NCBI RefSeq assembly: GCF_024198255.1
Contig: NZ_JAJVKW010000002.1
Location: 930,001 to 994,000 of the forward strand
Direction of reading: 5' to 3'
Length of the DNA: 64,000 bases
Origin: Myxococcus guangdongensis
GTDB lineage: Bacteria > Myxococcota > Myxococcia > Myxococcales > Myxococcaceae
A program made the position numbers and the translations under genes. Positions 61,710 to 64,000 of the stretch are shown in pieces. The notes beneath the pieces are model-generated. The model did not search any database, was not told the origin of the DNA, and saw only the letters and a list, made by a program, of their open reading frames with translations. The first letter of the stretch is position 1, and the number at the start of each line of letters is the position of its first letter.

Positions 61710-62879
61710 ATGACGACTCCAGCCATCACGAGGCGAGGACAGGTCCACCTGGGCCGGAGGGCACGGCGGGGCGCGGCGACGACGGAGTTCGCCATCCTCA
61801 CGCCCGTCTTCGTGCTGCTCATCCTGGGCACGACCTACTTCTGGGAGGTGCAGCACGTGCGCCTCAAGGCCGCGGAGGTGGTGCGCTACGTCGCCTTCGA
61901 GCGCACGGTGCGCTCCGACGTGAACCGCATCGTCAGCGAGGCGAGGACGCGCTACCAGGACCTCGACGGGACCACCAAGACGGGCTCGCGCCCGACGGGG
62001 CTGGGCCACAGGAACCGCGTCACGCTCGACATCCAAGCGGAGGACACGGAGGCCTCGCTCCAGGACGAGTCCCTCTCGGGCGATGGCCGCCCCGGAGGCG
62101 CGATGCAGGGGATGAGCGTGGTGCTCGGCGCGCTGGGCTCCACCGCGGGCAAGGTCGCGCAGGCCATGGGACTGGACCCCAACCGAGGCGCCGTGCGCGC
62201 GCAGGTGGAGGTCCGCATCGAGAACGGCCTCATCCCCTCGCAGCTCGCCTTCCTCACCCGCGGCGTCGACGACCCGCGCCTGGATGTGACCTTCAAGGAG
62301 TCCTTCTTCCTGGTCCACGACACGTGGCGCGCGTGGAACCCGGGCGACCATCCCGCCAATACCTATCCCCGCGTCGAGGAGCTCACCTATCTGCGGGTGA
62401 GACAGATTGCCTACGCGGGCCTCGCCTCCCAGGGCGGGACGCTCGACGCCATCGGCGCGGTGCTGTCCGTGCTGGGCTTGGACTTCCCCCTGAAGTCCGA
62501 CTACCTGCGCGACTCCGTGAGCATCAAGAGCGTGAAGGACTCGGGTCGCTACATGGCCGCACCGAACACCGACACTCGCACCGTCCCCGGAGACAGGCTG
62601 TTCGCCGCGTACTGGCGGAGCGACATCGATCCTTGCTTCAACGGTTGCGAGCCCGAGCCCATCAAGGAGAAGCGTGGGCTCAAGGGCTCTTCGGAGAAGG
62701 GCCACTACAACTGGCCCATGCGTGCATACAACTGCCGAGGCGACTTCTTCCAGGGCGCGGCGAAGTCCGATGCGCCGGAGTCCGAGTACGCGCTCTCGAA
62801 GAGCCAGGGCAAGGAGTACTTCAACTACGGCAACTTCGCGTGCGCGGACGGTCCGAACACGAGCCGGGACAACGAGTAG
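61710..62879 (+). CDS. TadE-like envelope protein (copy 2)
   Basis: 389 residues. A basic leader (R-R-A-R-R-G-A-A) is followed by T-T-E-F-A-I-L-T-P-V-F-V-L-L-I-L-G (about 25-40), the TadE-type pseudopilin helix with Glu. A long exported domain follows, with few recognisable features, containing cysteines near the C-terminus (C-F-N-G-C and A-Y-N-C). ATG 61710 is chosen because GGAAGG precedes it by five bases; GTG 61704 lies within that site. Part of the same transcription unit. Confidence 0.7.
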   Translation: MTTPAITRRGQVHLGRRARRGAATTEFAILTPVFVLLILGTTYFWEVQHVRLKAAEVVRYVAFERTVRSDVNRIVSEARTRYQDLDGTTKTGSRPTGLGHRNRVTLDIQAEDTEASLQDESLSGDGRPGGAMQGMSVVLGALGSTAGKVAQAMGLDPNRGAVRAQVEVRIENGLIPSQLAFLTRGVDDPRLDVTFKESFFLVHDTWRAWNPGDHPANTYPRVEELTYLRVRQIAYAGLASQGGTLDAIGAVLSVLGLDFPLKSDYLRDSVSIKSVKDSGRYMAAPNTDTRTVPGDRLFAAYWRSDIDPCFNGCEPEPIKEKRGLKGSSEKGHYNWPMRAYNCRGDFFQGAAKSDAPESEYALSKSQGKEYFNYGNFACADGPNTSRDNE

Positions 62880-62914
62880 TCACCACGGCGGCAGCAGGAC
62901 GAGGAGCACGCGCG

Positions 62915-63757
62915 ATGAGGCTGTTGAGGGACCGCACGGGAACCGTGACACGGGTACTGGGCCTGGGCGGCGTGCTGCTCGTCGTCGCCACGGCGGCCAC
63001 GCTCCGTGAGCCTCCCGCCGAGCCACCTCCACCGCCCGAGCCGCCCGCGACGCCGCTGCTCACGCCGCCCGCCAGCGCGGAGCCGATGACGAAGCGCTTC
63101 CTGGGCCTGCTCCCCGCCTACCCTCGGGCGAAGGTCATCCCGATGGGGAAACTGGAGGCCAACGGCAACCCGATGGAGATGGCGGTCTTCGAGACCGGCG
63201 ACTCCCCCGGCGCGGTGATGGAGTTCTACGCCCGGGAGTTCCGTCGCCAGGGGCACCGCACCGCCGTCGAGCCCGATGGGGCCGGAGGCGGCGCCATCAG
63301 CTACTACGACGCGAAGCGCGGCTCGCTCGTCTCCGTCACCGCCGTGGGCATGGGCGGCACGCCGCCTCGCACCCAGGTCTTCCCCTCCATCATCGACGCG
63401 CCCGAGGGCATGCACCTGCAAGCCCAACCCCTGCCAGCGCTGCCGCGCGCCCCGGGCGCCATGACGATGATGCGCATCGAGGACCGCAATCGCGGGCCCA
63501 CGCAGGGCAACACCACCATCACCGAGCTCGCCCAGGGCACGCCCGGCGCGCTCGCGGCCTTCTATCGGACCCAGCTGGAGCAGCGCGGCTACGTGCAGAA
63601 GGACGCGCGCACCGGCGCGGCCGGCGTGGAGCTGCTCGACTTCCAGAAGCCCGGGGAGACCCTCTCGCTGTCCCTGTCGCCCATGGGCACGAGCGAGTCC
63701 CCGCAGACACTCGTCACCGCGGTGCTCGAGCTCATCGACTCGAGGAAGGAGCCCTGA
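62915..63757 (+). CDS. Exported hypothetical protein in Tad-like operon
   Basis: 280 residues. N-terminal membrane anchor or signal (V-L-G-L-G-G-V-L-L-V-V-A-T-A-A), then a Pro-rich spacer (E-P-P-P-P-P-E-P-P-A-T) and two similar alpha/beta halves (about 60-145 and 165-275). Each half has a P-G-A-V-M-E-F-Y or P-G-A-L-A-A-F-Y motif followed by a helix and strands, suggesting an internal duplication. No known family assigned. GAGGAG lies eight bases upstream of ATG 62915. It is 35 bp from the TadE-like gene and 2 bp from the next one. Confidence 0.66.
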   Translation: MRLLRDRTGTVTRVLGLGGVLLVVATAATLREPPAEPPPPPEPPATPLLTPPASAEPMTKRFLGLLPAYPRAKVIPMGKLEANGNPMEMAVFETGDSPGAVMEFYAREFRRQGHRTAVEPDGAGGGAISYYDAKRGSLVSVTAVGMGGTPPRTQVFPSIIDAPEGMHLQAQPLPALPRAPGAMTMMRIEDRNRGPTQGNTTITELAQGTPGALAAFYRTQLEQRGYVQKDARTGAAGVELLDFQKPGETLSLSLSPMGTSESPQTLVTAVLELIDSRKEP

Positions 63758-63759
63758 AC

Positions 63760-63960
63760 ATGAATGGCTGGATGCGCTCCACCGTCCACTGGCTTCGTCG
63801 TCCCCGCTCGCGAGGACAGGCGCTCACGGAGCTGTCCCTGCTGCTGATGGCCCTGTTCCTGATGACGCTCGGGCTCCACTCGTTCGCGCCGGACATGTTC
63901 GCCGCGTACACCATCTACGTGCGCGGCTTCTACGTCGTGCTCGGCTATCCCCTGGGCTGA
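63760..63960 (+). CDS. Mini pseudopilin-like membrane protein
   Basis: 66 residues: basic leader (R-R-P-R-S-R-G-Q-A-L-T-E-L-S), then a hydrophobic helix (L-L-L-M-A-L-F-L-M-T-L-G-L) and a short aromatic tail ending G-Y-P-L-G. The R-G-Q-A-x-x-E pattern is the TadE-type class III signal, so it is probably processed and inserted like a minor pilin. It starts 2 bp after the previous stop, so it is co-translated. The last 40 bp of the window hold no complete gene. Confidence 0.62.
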   Translation: MNGWMRSTVHWLRRPRSRGQALTELSLLLMALFLMTLGLHSFAPDMFAAYTIYVRGFYVVLGYPLG

Positions 63961-64000
63961 TGCCCTCACTCCTGCACGCGGGGCACGGCGATGGGCACCG

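Overview
The window is about 70% GC and densely packed, with G or C at most third codon positions. The gene content points to a myxobacterium (Myxococcota, suborder Cystobacterineae; a Myxococcus, Corallococcus or Archangium relative). Indicators are many outer-membrane lipoproteins, a kelch-repeat lipoprotein, ADOP-type permease, lipoprotein polymorphic toxins resembling the SitA kin-discrimination toxins, an EAD1-fused protease, caspase-like proteins and large PAS/GAF kinases. No tRNA, rRNA, insertion sequence or CRISPR array was seen. The assignment is an inference from gene families, not from a marker gene.

Layout. 1-4.7 kb: urease operon ureD(partial)-ureAB(fused)-ureC-ureF-ureG, with no ureE but a His-rich UreG, closed by a terminator. 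4.7-9.3 kb: ADOP-type FtsX permease, a eukaryotic-type alkaline ceramidase, and a leucine-rich-repeat protein. 9.5-14.5 kb: small secreted protein, kelch lipoprotein, GspG-like pseudopilin, NTF2-like secreted protein, alpha/beta hydrolase. 14.7-16.6 kb: lipoprotein toxin with a C-terminal AHH nuclease domain plus an Imm11-type immunity gene. 24.5-16.6 kb (minus strand): one compact operon exbB-exbD-tonB-TonB-dependent receptor-lipoprotein-caspase-like protein. 24.7-27.2 kb: short-chain dehydrogenase, small Cys-rich lipoprotein, SGNH-like lipoprotein. 27.2-30.9 kb: DUF4041/GIY-YIG nuclease-like membrane protein, then a second, paralogous AHH toxin/Imm11 pair.

40.3-30.9 kb (minus strand): a split alpha-2-macroglobulin (two genes overlapping by ATGA), an EAD1-trypsin protease and a membrane coiled-coil protein. 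40.4-44.4 kb: helical cytoplasmic protein, several tiny proteins, and two tandem Cys-rich lipoproteins with matching upstream sequence. 44.5-48.6 kb: nucleotidyltransferase-like protein, AEC-family transporter and MFS transporter; the last two are divergent and separated by a 62-bp tandem repeat array of nine copies. 48.7-54.5 kb: secreted zinc metalloprotease with two PPC domains, TPR lipoprotein, small proteins, a single-domain response regulator and an FRG-domain protein. 58.9-54.6 kb (minus strand): two translationally coupled histidine kinases. 59.2-64 kb: a run of TadE/TadG-like envelope genes that continues to the window edge.

The parts most likely to repay attention are the two AHH-toxin/Imm11 loci, the TonB operon ending in a caspase-like protein, the macroglobulin/EAD1-protease cluster, the ACER-type ceramidase and the 62-bp repeat array.
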